From Vespula vulgaris (taxonomy: Eukaryota; Arthropoda; Insecta; Hymenoptera; Vespidae), in contig NC_066587.1 in NCBI RefSeq assembly GCF_905475345.1, positions 10,221,070 to 10,285,069 of the forward strand: a stretch of 64,000 nucleotides of DNA, read 5' to 3'. The notes under the pieces were generated by a model that was not told the DNA's origin, made no database searches, and saw only the letters and a list, made by a program, of their open reading frames with translations. Both the position numbers and the translations under genes were made by a program. Positions 25,176 to 38,200 of the stretch are shown here, piece after piece. Positions within the stretch are counted from its first letter, which is position 1, and every line of letters starts with the position of its first letter.

Positions 25176-28100
25176 GCGGCCCGCGCTGGAGTGTGCGGGC
25201 TCATCGCGGCCCGCGCTGGCGTGTGCGGTCTCACCGCGGCCCGCTCTGGCGTGTGCGAGCTCACCGCGGCCCGCTCTGTCGTTTTTCAGGCTCACCGCGG
25301 CTCGCGCTGGCGTGTTCAGGCTCACCGCTGCCCGCGGTTGCGTGTGCGGGCTATCCGCGGCCCGCGCGGGCGTTTTTCGGGCTAACCGCGGCACGCGCTG
25401 GCATGTGCAGTCTCACCGCGGCCCGCTCTGGCGTGTGCGAGCTCACCGCGGCCCGCGCTGGCGTTTCTCGTGCCCATCGCGGCTCGAGCTGGCGTTATTC
25501 GGGGTCACCGCATCACCCGCTGGCGTGTATGGGCTCACCGCGGCCCGCGCTGTTTTGTGCGGGCCATCCGCGGCTCGCGCTGGCGTGTGCGGGCTCACCG
25601 CGTCCCGCGCTGGGGTGTGAGGGATCACCGCGGTACGCGCTGTCGTGGAACGGCTCACCGCGGCCAGCGCTGAAGTGTGCGGGCTCATCGCGGCCCGCAC
25701 TGGCGTGTGCGGTCTCACCGCGGCCCGCTCTGGCGTGTGCGGGCTATCCGCGGCCCGCGCGAGCGTTTTTCGGGCTAACCGCGTCACGCGCTGGCATGTG
25801 CAGTCTCACCGCGGCCCGCTCTGGCGTGTGCGAGCTCACCGCGGCCCGCTCTGGCGTGTGCGGGCTATCCGCGGCCCGCGCGGGCGTTTTTCGGGCTAAC
25901 CGCGGCACGCGCTGGCATGTGCAGTCTCACCGCGTCCCACTCTGGCTTGTGCGAGCTCACCGCGGCCCGCGCTGGCGTTCTTCAGGCTCACCGTGGACCG
26001 CGCTGGTGTGTGCGGGCTATCCGCGGCTCGCGCTGGCGTGTGCGGGCTCACCGCGGCACTCGCTGGCAGTTTTCGCACTCACAGCGTCTCGCGAAGACAC
26101 GTGCGCTCTCACCGCGGCCCGCCCTTGCGTGTGCGGGTGCACCGCGGCCCGCGCTGGTGTGTGCCGCCTTACTGCGGCCCGCGCTGGTGTGTGCGGGATC
26201 ACCGCGGCCCGTTCTGGTGTTTTGCGGGCTCACCGCGGCCCGCGCTGGTGTTTTGCGGGCTCACCGCGGCCCGCGCTGGCGTGTGCGGTCTCACCGCGGC
26301 CCGCTCTGTCGTGTGCGAGCTCACCGCGGCCCGCGCTGGCGTTTCTCGTGCTCATCGCGGCACGCGCTGGCGTGTATGGGCTCACCGCGTCCCGCGCTGG
26401 CGTGTGCGGCCTCACTGCGGCCCGCGCTGGCGTGTGCGGGCTCACCGCGGCTCACGCTGGCGTGTGCGGACTCACCGCGACCCGCGCTGGCGTTTTTCGG
26501 GCTAACCGCGGCCCGCGCTGGCGATTTTAGAGGTCACCGCGTCACGCGCTGGCGTTTTTCGAGCTCACCGCGGCCCGCGCTGGCGTGTGCGGGCTCAACG
26601 CGGCCCGCACTGCTGTTTTTCGGTCTAACCGCGGCCCGCGCTGGCGATTGTAGAGCTCACCGCGTCCCGTGCTGGCGTTTTTCGAGCTCACCGTGGCCCG
26701 CGCAGGCGTTCTTCGTGCTCACCGCGGCTCGCGCTGGCGTGTGCGGGCTCATCGCGGCCCGCACGGACGTTTTTCGTGCTAACCGCGGCCCGCGCTGGCG
26801 TTTTTCGGGCTAACCGCGGCCCGCGCTGGCGATTATAGAGCACACCACGTCCCGCGCTGGCGTTTTTCGAGCTCACCGCGGCCCGCGCTGGGGTGTGAGG
26901 GCTCACCGCGGCCCGCGCTGGCGTTTTTCGCGCTAACCGCAGCCCGGGCTGGCGATTTTATAGCTCACCGCGGCCCGCGCTGGCGTTTTTCGAGCTCACC
27001 GCGGCTCGCGCTGGCGTTTTTCGGGCTAACCGCGGCCCGCGCTGGCGATTTTAGAGGTCACCGCGCCACGCGCTGGCGTTTTTCGAGCTCACCGCGGCCC
27101 GCGCTGGCGTTTTTCGGGCTCACAGCGGTCAGGCCTGGTGTGTGCGGACTATCCGCGGCCCGCGCTGGCGGTTTTCGGACTCACAGCGTCTCGCGAAGGC
27201 ACGTGCGGTCTCACCGCGGCCCGCGCTGGCAGTTTTCGGACTCACAGCGTCTCGCGAAGGCACGTGCGGTCTCACCGCTGCCCGCGCTTGCGTGTGCGGG
27301 TGCACCGCGGCCCGCGCTGGTGTGTGCGGTCTCACCGCGGCCCCGCTGGCATTTTTCGAGCTCATCGCGTCCCGCGCTGGCGTTTTTCGGGCTAACCGCG
27401 GCCCTCGCTGGCGATTGTAGAGCTCACCGCGTTCTGCGCTGGCGTTTTTCGAGCTCACCGCGGCTCGCGCTGGCGTGTGCGGGCTCAACGCGGCCCGCAC
27501 TGCTGTTTTTCGGGCTAACCGCGGCCCGCGCTGGCGATTGTAGAGCTCACCGCGTCCCGCGCTGGCGTTTTTCGAGCTCACCGTGTCCCGCGCAGGCGTT
27601 CTTCGTGCTCACCGCGGCCCGCGCTGGCGATTTTAGAGCTCACCGCGTCCCGCGCTGGCGTTTTTCGAGCTCACCGCGGCTCGCGCTGGCGTGTCCGGCT
27701 CAACGCGGCCCGCACGGGCGTTTTTCGGGCTAACCGCGGCCCGCGCTGGCGTTTTTCGGGCCAACCGCGGACCGCGCTGGCGATTTTAGAGCTCACCGCG
27801 TCCCGCGCTGGCGTTTTTCGAGCTCACCGCGGCTCGCACTGGCGTGCGCGGGCTCACCGCGGCCCGCACTGGCGTTTTTCCGGCTAACCGCGGCCCGCGC
27901 TTGCGATTATAGAGCACACCACGTTCCGCGCTGGCGTTTTTCGAGCTCACCGCGGCCCGCGCTGGGGTGTGAGGGCTCACCGCGGCCCGCGCTGGCGTTT
28001 TTCGGTCTAACCGCAGCCCGGGCTGGCGATTTTATAGCTCACCGCGGCTCGCGCTGGCGTATTTCGAGCTCAAAGCGGCTCGCGCTGGCGTTTTTCGGGC

Positions 28101-28324
28101 GCACCGCGGCCCGCGCTGGCGTTTTTCGTGCTCACCGCGGCCCGCGCTGGGGTATGAGGGCTCACCGCGACCCGCGCTGGCGTTTTTCGGGCTAACCGCT
28201 GCCCGGCCTGGCGATTTTATAGCTCACCGCGGCCCGCGCTGGCGTTTTTCGAGCTCACCGCGGCTGGCGCTGGCGTTTTTCGGGCTCAACGCGGCCCACT
28301 CTGGCGTGTGCGAGCTCACCGCGA
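25176..28324 (+). repeat. Family 1 block between C copies 1 and 2, with an A-type segment
   Basis: The block holds 30/31-bp units in new combinations. From about 26.98 to 27.75 kb the order is A-like, with the marker unit near 27,341 and two consecutive TCGCGAAGGCACGTG units. The A-like part recurs 3,640 bp to the right (27,138 and 30,778). The left part (25.4-25.65 kb) recurs near 32.28 and 36.31 kb as part of the D repeat. Confidence 0.75.
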
Positions 28325-29115
28325 CCCGCGCTGACGTTTTTCAGGCTCACCGCGGCTCGCGCTGGAGTGTAAGGTCTATCCGCCACACGAGCCTGCGGGT
28401 GCGGGCTCACCGCGGCCAGCGCTGGCGGTTTTCGGATTCACAGCGTCTCGCGAAGGTACGTGCGATCTCACCGCGGCACGCGCTTGCGTGTGCGGGTGCA
28501 CCGCAGCCCGCGCTGGCGTGTGCGGTCTATCCGCGTTCCGCGCTGGCGTGTGCGGGCTATCCGCGTACCGCGCTGGCGCTTTTCGAGCACACCGCGGCCC
28601 GCGCTCGCGTTTTTCGTGTTCATCGCGGCCCGCGCTGGCGTGTATGGGCTCACTATGGTCCGCGCGGGCGTGTTCGGACCTCACCACGACCCGCGCTGTC
28701 GTTTTCCGAGGTCACCGCTGCCCACGCTGGCGTTTTGGAGCTCACCGCGGACCGCGCTGGCGTGTGCGGGCTCATCGCCACCCGCGCTGTCGTTGTTCGG
28801 GCTCACCGCGGCTCGCGCTGGCCCGTGCGGGATCACCGCGGCCCGCGCTGGCGTGTGCGGGACCACCGCGGCCCGCGCCTTCGTGTGCGAACTCACTGCG
28901 CCCGCGCTGGCGTGTGCGGCCTCACCGCGGCTCACGCTGGCGTGTGCGGGCTCACCGCGGCCCGCGCTGGCATATGCGGGCTCTCCGCGGCGCACGATGG
29001 CGTGTGCGGGCTCACCGCGGCCCGCGCTGGCGTGTGCGGGTGCACCGCGGCCCACGCTGGCGTGTGCGGTCTCACCGCGGCACGCGCTGGGATGTGAGGG
29101 ATCACCGCGGTACGC
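28325..29115 (+). repeat. C module, copy 2
   Basis: The module matches copy 1 at an offset of 3,841 bp (GTGTAAGG at 28,367, shortened CTCACTGCGCCCG unit at 28,892) and has two extra units with CATATGCGGG and GCGCACGATGG. It ends near the GGGATGTGAGGGATCACC unit (29,088). Confidence 0.82.
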
Positions 29116-31349
29116 GCTGTCGTGGGCCGGCTCACCGCGGCCCGTGCTGGCGTTTGCGGGCTCAACGCGGCCCGCGCTGGCGTGTGCGGTCTAACCGCGG
29201 CCCGCGCTGGCGTGTACGGTCTCACCGCGGCCCGCGCAGGATTGTGCGGGCTCATCGCGGCCCGCGCTGGCGTGTGCGGTCTCACCGCGACCCGCTCTGG
29301 CGTGTGCGAGCTCACCGCGGCCCGCGCTGGCGTTTTTCATGCTCACCGCGGCTCGCGCTGGCGTGTGCAGGCTCACCGCTGCCCGCGGTTGCGTGTGCGG
29401 GCTATCCGCGGCCCGCGCTGGCGTTTTTCGTGCTCAACCCGGCCCGCGCTGGCGTTTTTCGTGCTCACCGCGGCCCGTGCTGGCGTGTGCGGGCTCACCG
29501 CGGCCCGCACTGGCGTTTTTCCGGCTAACCGCGGCCCGCGCTGGCGATTATAGAGCACACCACGTCCCGCGCTGGCGTTTTTTCGAGCTCACCGCGGCCC
29601 GCGCTGGGGTGTGAGGGCTCACCGCGGCCCGCGCTGGCGTTTTTCGGGCTAACCGCAGCCCGGGCTGGCGATTTTATAGCTCACCGCGGCCCGCGCTTGC
29701 GTTTTTCGCGCTCACCGAGGCCCGCGCTGGCGTTTTTCGGGCTAACCGCGGCCCGCGCTGGCGATTTTAGAGGTCACCGCGTCACGCGCTGGCGTTTTTC
29801 GAGCTCACCGCGGCCCGCGCTGGCGTTTTTCGGGCTCACAGCGGTCAGCGCTGGTGTGTGCGGACTATCCGCGGCCCGCGCTGGCGGTTTTCGGACTCAC
29901 AGCGTCTCGCGAAGGCACGTGCGGTCTCACCGCGGCCCGCGCTGGAAGTTTTCGGACTCACAGCGTCTCGCGAAGGCACGTGCGGTCTCACCGCTGCCCG
30001 CGCTGGCGTTTTTCGAGCTCACTGCGGCTCGCGCTGGCGTGTGCGGGCTCAACGCGGCCCGCACTGCTGTTTTTCGAGCTAACCGCGGCCCGCGCTGGCG
30101 ATTGTAGAGCTCACCGCGTCCCGCGCTGGCGTTTTTCGAGCTCACCGTGGCCCGCGCAGGCGTTCTTCGTGCTCACCGCGGCCCGCGCTGGCGATTTTAG
30201 AGCTCACCGCGTCCCGCGCTGGCGTTTTTCGAGCTCACCGCGGCTCGCGCTGGCGTGTGCGGGCTCATCGCGGCCCGCACGGGCGTTTCTCGGGCTAACC
30301 GCGGCCCGCGCTGGCGTTTTTCGGGCTAACCGCGGACCGCGCTGGCGATTTTAGAGCTCACCGCGTCCCGCGCTGGCGTTTTTCGAGTTCCCCGCGACTC
30401 GCGCTGGCGTGCGCGGGCTCACCGCGTCCCGCTCTGGCGTTTTTCCGGCTAACCGCGGCCCGCGCTGGCGATTATAGAGCACACCACGTCCCGCGCTGGC
30501 GTTTTTCGAGCTCACCGAGGCCCGCGCTGGGGTGTGAGGGCTCACCGCGGCCCGCGCTGGCGTTTTTTCGGGCTAACCGCAGCCCGGGCTGGCGATTTTA
30601 TAGCTCACCGCGGCCCGCGCTTGCGTTTTTCGAGCTCACCGCGGCTCGCGCTGGCGTTTTTCGGGCTAACCGCGGCCCGCGCTGGCGATTTTAGAGGTCA
30701 CCGCGTCACGCGCTGGCGTTTTTCGAGCTCACCGCGGCCCGCGCTGGCGTTTTTCGGGCTCACAGCGGTCAGCGCTGGTGTGTGCGGACTATCCGCGGCC
30801 CGCGCTGGCGGTTTTCGGACTCACAGCGTCTCGCGAAGGCACGTGCGGTCTCACCGCGGCCCGCGCTGGCAGTTTTCGGACTCACAGCGTCTCGCGAAGG
30901 CACGTGCGGTCTCACCGCTGCCCGCGCTTGCGTGTGCGGGTGCACCGCGGCCCGCGCTGGTGTGTGCGGTCTCACCGCGGCCCCGCTGGCATTTTTCGAG
31001 CTCATCGCGTCCCGCGCTGGCGTTTTTCGGGCTAACCGCGGCCCTCGCTGGCGATTGTAGAGCTCACCGCGTCCCGCGCTGGCGTTTTTCGAGCTCACTG
31101 CGGCTCGCGCTGGCGTGTGCGGGCTCAACGCGGCCCGCACTGCTGTTTTTCGGGCTAACCGCGGCCCGCGCTGGCGATTGTAGAGCTCACCGCGTCCCGC
31201 GCTGGCGTTTTTCGAGCTCACCGCGGCTCGCGCTGGCGTGTGCGGGCTCAACGCGGCCCGCACGGGCGTTTTTCGGGCTAACCGCGACCCGCGCTGGCGT
31301 TTTTCGGGCTAACCGCGGACCGCGCTGGCAATTTTGGAGCTCACCGCGA
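29116..31349 (+). repeat. Family 1 block between C copies 2 and 3, with A-type segments
   Basis: Two A-like stretches are present. One near 29.74-30.3 kb is partial and lacks the shortened marker unit. The other, near 30.65-31.2 kb, carries it near 30,981. The second matches 27.0-27.55 kb at 3,640 bp. T-rich 31-bp units dominate 29.4-30.7 kb. Confidence 0.75.
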
Positions 31350-34300
31350 CCCGCGCTGACGTTTTTCAGGCTCACCGCGGCTCGCGCTGGTGTGTAAGGT
31401 TTATCCGCCACCCGAGCCTGCGGGTGCGGGCTCACCGCGGCCCGCGCTGGCGGTTTTCGGATTCACAGCGTCTCGCGAAGGTACGTGCGATCTCACCGCG
31501 GCCCGCGCTTGCGTGTGCGGGTGCACCGCAGCCCGCGCTGGCGTGTGCGGGCTATCCGCGTTCCGCGCTGGCGTGTGCGGGCTATCCGCGTACCGCGCTG
31601 GCGCTTTTCGAGCACACCGCGGTCCGCGCTCGCGTTTTTCGTGTTCATCGCGGCCCGCGCTGGCGTGTATGTGCTCACTATGGTCCGCGCGGGCGTGTTC
31701 GGACCTCACCACGTCCCGCGCTGTCGTTTTCCGAGGTCACCGCTGCCCACGCTGGCGTTTGGGAGCTCACCGCGGACCGCGCAGGCGTGTGCGGGCTCAT
31801 CGCCACCCGCGCTGTCGTTGTTCGGGCTCACCGCGGCTCGCGCTGGCCCGTGCGGGATCACCGCGGCCCGCGCTGGTGTGTGCGGGATCACCGCGGCCCG
31901 CGCCTTCGTGTGCGGCCTCACTGCGCCCGCGCTGGCGTGTGCGGCCTCACCGCGGCTCACGCTGGCGTGTGCGGGCTCACCGCGGCCCGCGCTGGCATAT
32001 GCGGGCTCTCCGCGGCGCACGATGGCGTGTGCGGGCTCACCGCGGCCCGCGCTGGCGTGAGCGGGTGCACCGCGGCCCACGCTGGCGTGTGCGGTCTCAC
32101 CGCGGCACGCGCTGGGATGTGAGGGATCACCGCGGTACGCGCTGTCGTGGGCCGGCTCACCGCTGCCCGCGGTTGCGTGTGCGGGCTATCCGCGGCCCGC
32201 GCGGGCGTTTTTCGGGCTAACCGCGGCACGCACTGGCATGTGCAGTCTCACCGCGGCCCGCTCTGGCGTGTGCGAGCTCACCGCGGCCCGCGCTGGCGTT
32301 TCTCGTGCCCATCGCGGCTCGAGCTGGCGTTATTCGGGGTCACCGCGTCACCCGCTGGCGTGTATGGGCTCACCGCGGCCCGCGCTGTTTTGTGCGGGCC
32401 ATCCGCGGCTCGCGCTGGCGTGTGCGGTCTCACCGCTGCCCGCGCTGGGGTGTGAGGGATCACCGCGGTACGCGCTGTCGTGGAACGGCTCACCGCGGCC
32501 CGCGCTGGAGTGTGCGGGCTCATCGCGGCCCGCACTGGCGTGTGCGGTCTCACCGCGGCCCGCGCTGTGGTGTGCGGCCTCACTGCGGCCCGCGCTGGCG
32601 TGTGCGGGCTCACCGCGGCTCACGCTGGCGTTTTTCGTGCTCACCGCGGCCCGCGCTGGCGATTTTAGAGCTCACCGCGTCCCGCGCTGGCGTTTTTCGA
32701 GCTCACCGCGGCTCGCGCTGGCGTGTGCGGGCTCCCTGCGGCCCGCGCTGGCGTTTTTCGAGCTCACCGCGGCACGCGATGTCGTGTGCCGGCTCACCGC
32801 GGCCCGCGCTGGGGTGTGCGGCCTCACTGCGGCCCGCACTGGCGTGTGCGGGCTCACCGCGGCTCACGCTGGCGTGTGCGGGCTCACCGCGGCCCGCGCT
32901 GGCGTGTGCGGTCTAACCGCGGCCCGCACTGGCGTGTACGGTCTCACCGCGGCCCGCGCTGGGGTGTGAGGGATCACCGCGGTACGCTCTGTCGTGGGAC
33001 GGCTCACCGCGGCCCGCGCTGGCATTTCTCGGTCTCATCGCGGCTCGCGCTGGCGTTATTCGGGCTCACCGCGGCACGGGTTGGCGTGTATGGGTTCACC
33101 GCGGCCTGCGCTGGAGTGTGCGGGCTCACCGCAGCACGCGCTGGCAGTTTTCGGACTCACAGCGTCTCGCGAAGGCACGTGCGGTCTCACCGCGGCCCGC
33201 GCTTGCGTGTGCGGTCTCACCGCAGCCCGCTCTGGCGTGTGCGAGCTCACCGCGGGACGCGCTGGGGTTTTTCTGGCTCTCCGCGGCCCGCGCTGGTGTG
33301 TGCGGTCTATCCGCGGCTCGCGCTGGCGTGTGCGGGCTCACCGCGGCCCGCGCTGGCAGTTTTCGGACTCACAGCGTCTCGCGAAGGCACGTGCGGTCTC
33401 ACCGCGGCCCGCGCTTGCGTGTGCGGGTGCACCGCGGCCCGTGCTGGCGTTTGCGGGCTCACCGCGGCCCGCGCTGGCGTGTGCCGACTTACTGCGGCCC
33501 GCGCTGGCGTGTGCGGGCTCACCGCGGCCCGTGCTGGGGTTTGCGGGATCACCGCGGCCCGCGCTTGCGTGTGCGGCCTCACTGCGGCCCGCGCTGGCGT
33601 GTGCAGTCTCACCGCGGCTCACGCTGGCGTGTGCGGGCTCACCGCGGCCCGCGCTTGCGTGTGCAGGCTCACCGCGGCACGCGCTTGCGTGTGCGGGCAC
33701 AACGCGGCCCGCGCTTGCGTTTTTCGGGCTAACCGCGGCCCGCGCTGGCGATTTTAGAGCTCACCGCGTCCCGCGCTGGCGTTTTTCGAGCTCACCGCGG
33801 CTCGCGCTGGCGTGTGCGGGCTCAACGCGGCCCGCACTGGCGTTTTTCGGGCTAACCGCGGCCCGCGCTGGCGTTTTTCGGGCTAACCGCGGCCCGCGCT
33901 GGCATTTTTCGGGCTAACCGCGGCCCGCGCTGGCGATTTTAGAGCTCACCGCGTCCCGCGCTGGCGTTTTTCGAGCTCACCGCGGCTCGCGCTGGCGTGC
34001 GCGGGCTCACCGCGGCCCACTCTGGCGTGTGCGAGCTCACCGCGGCCCGTGCTGACGTGTGCCGCATTACTGCGGCCCGCCCTGGCGTGTGCGGGAACAC
34101 CGCGGCCCGTGCTGGCGTTTGCGGGCTCACCGCGGCCCGCACTGGCGTGTGCGGTCTAACCGCGGCACGGGTTGGCGTGTATGGGTTCACCGCGGCCCGC
34201 GCTAGCAGTTTTCGGACTCACAGCGTCTCGCGAAGGCACGTTCGGTCTCACCGCGGCACGCGCTTGCGTGTGCGGGTGCACCGCGGCACGCGCTGGCGTT

Positions 34301-35263
34301 TTTCGAGCTCATCGCGGCCCGCGCTAGCGTTTTTCGGGCTAACTGCGGCCCGCGCTGGCGATTTTAAAGATCACTGCGTCCCGCGCTGGCGTTTTTCGTG
34401 CTCACTGCGGCCCGCGCTGGCGTTTTTCGTGCTCACCGCGGCCCGCGCTGGCGTGTGCGGTCTCACCGCGGCCCGCGTTGGTGTGTGCGGTCTCACCGCG
34501 GCCCACGCTGGCTTGTGCGGATTTACCGCGGCCCGCTCTGGCGTGTGTGGGCTCACCGCGGCCCGCGCTGGCGTTTCTCGTGCTCATCGCGGCCCGCACT
34601 GGCGTTTTTCTGGCAAACCGCGTCCCGCGCAGGCGACTGTAGAGTTCACCGCGGCCCGCGGTGGCGTGTGCGGGCACAACGCGGCCCGCGCTGGCGTTTT
34701 TCGTGCTAACCGCAGCCCGGGCTGGAGATTTTATAGCTCACCGCGGCCCGCGCTGGCGTTTTTCGGGCTCACCGCGGCCCGCGCTGGCGTGTGCGGTCTC
34801 ACCGCGGCCCACGCTGGCTTGTGCGGATTTACCGCGGCCCGCTCTGGCGTGTGTGGGCTCACCGCGGCCCGCGCTGGCGTTTGTCGTGCTCATCGCGGCT
34901 CGCGCTGGCGTTTTTCGGGCTCACCGCGGCACGCGCTGGCGTGTATGTGCTCACGTCCGCCCGCGCTGGAGTGTGCGGGCTGATCGCGGCCAGCGCTTGT
35001 GTGTGCGGGCTCACCGAAGCCCGCGGTGGCGTGTGCGGGCTATCCGAGGCACGCGCTGGCGTGTGCGGTCTCACAGCGGCCCGCGCTGACGTTTTTCGAG
35101 CTCACCGCGGCCCGCGCTGGCGTTTTTCGGTCTCACCGCGGCCCGCGCTGGCGTGTGCGGTCTCACCGCGGCCCGCGTTGGTGTGTGCGGTCTCATCGCG
35201 GCCCGCGCTGGCGCTTTTCGGGATAACCACGGCCCGCGCTGACGTTTTTCGAGCTCACCGCGG
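31350..35263 (+). repeat. Higher-order repeat D, copy 1 (starts with C module copy 3)
   Basis: The block opens with a full C module (GTGTAAGG at 31,392) and continues with units that all recur 3,914 to 4,155 bp to the right (32,278 and 36,313; 32,994 and 36,967; 34,371 and 38,435; 34,859 and 39,014). Distinctive units include GCGCTGTTTTGTGCGGGCC (32,384), GGGACGCGCTGGGG (33,255), TGCCGACTTACTGCGG (33,483) and TCACGTCCGCCCGCGCTGG (34,953). Confidence 0.83.
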
Positions 35264-38200
35264 CCCGCGCTGACGTTTTTCAGGCTCACCGCGGCTCGCG
35301 CTGGTGTGTAAGGTCTATCCGCCACCCGAGCCTGCGGGTGCGGGCTCACCGCGGCCCGCGCTGGCGGTTTTCGGATTCACAGCGTCTCGCGAAGGTACGT
35401 GCGATCTCACCGCGGCCCGCGCTTGCGTGTGCGGGTGCACCGCAGCCCGCGCTGGCGTGTGCGGGCTATCCGCGTTCCGCGCTGGCGTGTGCGGGCTATC
35501 CGCGTACCGCGCTGGCGCTTTTCGAGCACACCGCGGCCCGCGCTCGCGTTTTTCGTGTTCATCGCGGCCCGCGCTGGCGTGTATGTGCTCACTATGGTCC
35601 GCGCGGGCGTGTTCGGACCTCACCACGTCCCGCGCTGTCGTTTTCCGAGGTCACCGCTGCCCACGCTGGCGTTTGGGAGCTCACCGCGGACCGCGCAGGC
35701 GTGTGCGGGCTCATCGCCACCCGCGCTGTCGTTGTTCGGGCTCACCGCGGCTCGCGCTGGCCCGTGCGGGATCACCGCGGCCCGCGCTGGTGTGTGCGGG
35801 ATCACCGCGGCCCGCGCCTTCGTGTGCGGCCTCACTGCGCCCGCGCTGGCGTGTGCGGCCTCACCGCGGCTCACGCTGGCGTGTGCGGGCTCACCGCGGC
35901 TCGCGCTGGCATATGCGGGCTCTCCGCGGCGCACGATGGCGTGTGCGGGCTCACCGCGGCCCGCGCTGGCGTGAGCGGGTGCACCGCGGCCCACGCTGGC
36001 GTGTGCGGTCTCACCGCGGCACGCGCTGGGATGTGAGGGATCACCGCGGTACGCGCTGTCGTGGGCCGGCTCACCGCGGCCCGTGCTGGTGTTTGCGGGC
36101 TCACCGCGGCCCGCTCTGGCGTGTGCGAGCTCACCGCGGCCCGCGCTGGCGTTTTTCAGGCTCACCGCGGCTCGCGCTGGCGTGTGCAGGCTCACCGCTG
36201 CCCGCGGTTGCGTGTGCGGGCTATCCGCGGCCCGCGCGGCCGTTTTTCGGGCTAACCGCGGCACGCACTGGCATGTGCAGTCTCACCGCGGCCCGCTCTG
36301 GCGTGTGCGAGCTCACCGCGGCCCGCGCTGGCGTTTCTCGTGCCCATCGCGGCTCGAGCTGGCGTTATTCGGGGTCACCGCGTCACCCGCTGGCGTGTAT
36401 GGGCTCACCGCGGCCCGCGCTGTTTTGTGCGGGCCATCCGCGGCTCGCGCTGGCGTGTGCGGTCTCACCGCTGCCCGCGCTGGGGTGTGAGGGATCACCG
36501 CGGTACGCGCTGTCGTGGAACGGCTCACCGCGGCCCGCGCTGGAGTGTGCGGGCTCATCGCGGCCCCCACTGGCGTGTGCGGTCTCACCGCGGCACGCGC
36601 TGGGGTGTGCGGCCTCACTGCGGCCCGCGCTGGCGTGTGCGGGCTCACCGCGGCTCACGCTGGCGTTTTTCGAGCTCACCGCGGCTCGCGCTGGCGTGTG
36701 CGGGCTCACTGCGGCCCGCGCTGGCGTTTTTCGAGCTCACCGCGGCACGCGATGTCGTGTGCCGGCTCACCGCGGCCCGCGCTGGGGTGTGCGGCCTCAC
36801 TGCGGCCCGCGCTGGCTTGTGCGGGCTCACCGCGGCTCACGCTGGCGTGTGCGGGCTCACCGCGGCCCGCGCTGGCGTGTGCGGTCTAACCGCGGACCGC
36901 ACTGGCGTGTACGGTCTCACCGCGGCCCGCGCTGGGGTGTGAGGGATCACCGCGGTACGCGCTGTCGTGGGACGGCTCACCGCGGCCCGCGCTGGCATTT
37001 CTCGGTCTCATCGCGGCTCGCGCTGGCGTTATTCGGGCTCACCGCGGCACGGGTTGGCGTGTATGGGTTCACCGCGGCCTGCGCTGGAGTGTGCGGGCTC
37101 ACCGCAGCACGCGCTGGCAGTTTTCGGACTCACAGCGTCTCGCGAAGGCACGTGCGGTCTCACCGCGGCCCGCGCTTGCGTGTGCGGTCTCACCGCAGCC
37201 CGCTCTGGCGTGTGCGTGCTCACCGCGGGACGCGCTGGGGTTTTTCTGGCTCTCCGCGTCCCGCGCTGGTGTGTGCGGTCTATCCGCGGCTCGCGCTGGC
37301 GTGTGCGGGCTCACCGCGGCCCGCGCTGGCAGTTTTCGGACTCACAGCGTCTCGCGAAGGCACGTGCGGTCTCACCGCGGCCCGCGCTTGCGTGTGCGGG
37401 TGCACCGCGGCCCGTGCTGGCGTTTGCGGGCTCACCGCGGCCCGCGCTGGCGTGTGCCGACTTACTGCGGCCCGCGCTGGCGTGTGCGGGCTCACCGCGG
37501 CCCGTGCTGGGGTTTGCGGGATCACCGCGGCCCGCGCTTGCGTGTGCGGCCTCACTGCGGCCCGCGCTGGCGTGTGCAGTCTCACCGCGGCTCACGCTGG
37601 CGTGTGCGGGCTCACCGCGGCCCGCGCTTGCGTGTGCAGGCTCACCGCGGCACGCGCTTGCGTGTGCGGGCACAACGCGGCCCGCGCTGGCGTTTTTCGG
37701 GCTAACCGCGGCCCGCGCTGGCGATTTTAGAGCTCACCGCGTCCCGCGCTGGCGTTTTTCGAGCTCACCGCGGCTCGCGCTGGCGTGTGCGGGCTCAACG
37801 CGGCCCGCACTGGCGTTTTTCGGGCTAACCGCGGCCCGCGCTGGCGTTTTTCGGGCTAACCGCGGCCCGCGCTGGCGTTTTTCGGGCTAACCGCGGCCCG
37901 CGCTGGCGATTTTAGAGCTCACCGCGTCCCGCGCTGGCGTTTTTCGAGCTCACCGCGGCTCGCGCTGGCGTGCGCGAGCTCACCGCGGCCCGCGCTGGTG
38001 TGTGCGGACTCACCTCGGCCCGCGCTGGCAGTTTTCGGACTCACAGCGTCTCGCGAAGACACGTGCGGTCTCACCGCGGCCCGCGCATGCGTGTGCGGGT
38101 GCACCGCAGCCCGCGCTGACGTGTGCCGCATTACTGCGGCCCGCGCTGTCGTGTGCGGGAACACCGCGGCCCGTGCTGGCGTTTGCGGGCTCACCGCGGC

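Larger units (their letters stand above)
1613..36960 (+). repeat. Recurring TGTGAGGGATCACC module of family 1
   Basis: A fixed run of four units (GGTGTGAGGGATCACCGCGG; then GTGGACCGGCTCACCGCAGC or a close form; GTTTCTCGTGCTCATCGCGG; GTTATTCGGGCTCACCGCGG) recurs roughly 35 times in 1-39 kb, for example at 1,613, 3,400, 7,576, 13,436 and 21,586. It is a stable sub-block inside several higher-order repeats and brings an in-frame TGA that ends many open frames. Confidence 0.8.

Noticed and set aside
24524..26530. 668-codon open frame as a repetitive structural protein (silk-, collagen- or antifreeze-like)
   Set aside because: The residues follow the 30-bp unit in arbitrary frames, with frame changes at each 31-bp unit. 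There is no conserved frame between higher-order copies.
35304..37730. 808-codon open frame as a protein-coding gene
   Set aside because: It is purely the repeat translated. Other frames and the other strand are also open over the same DNA, and it ends at a variant unit with TAG. There is no signal or unique domain, and nothing outside the repeat.
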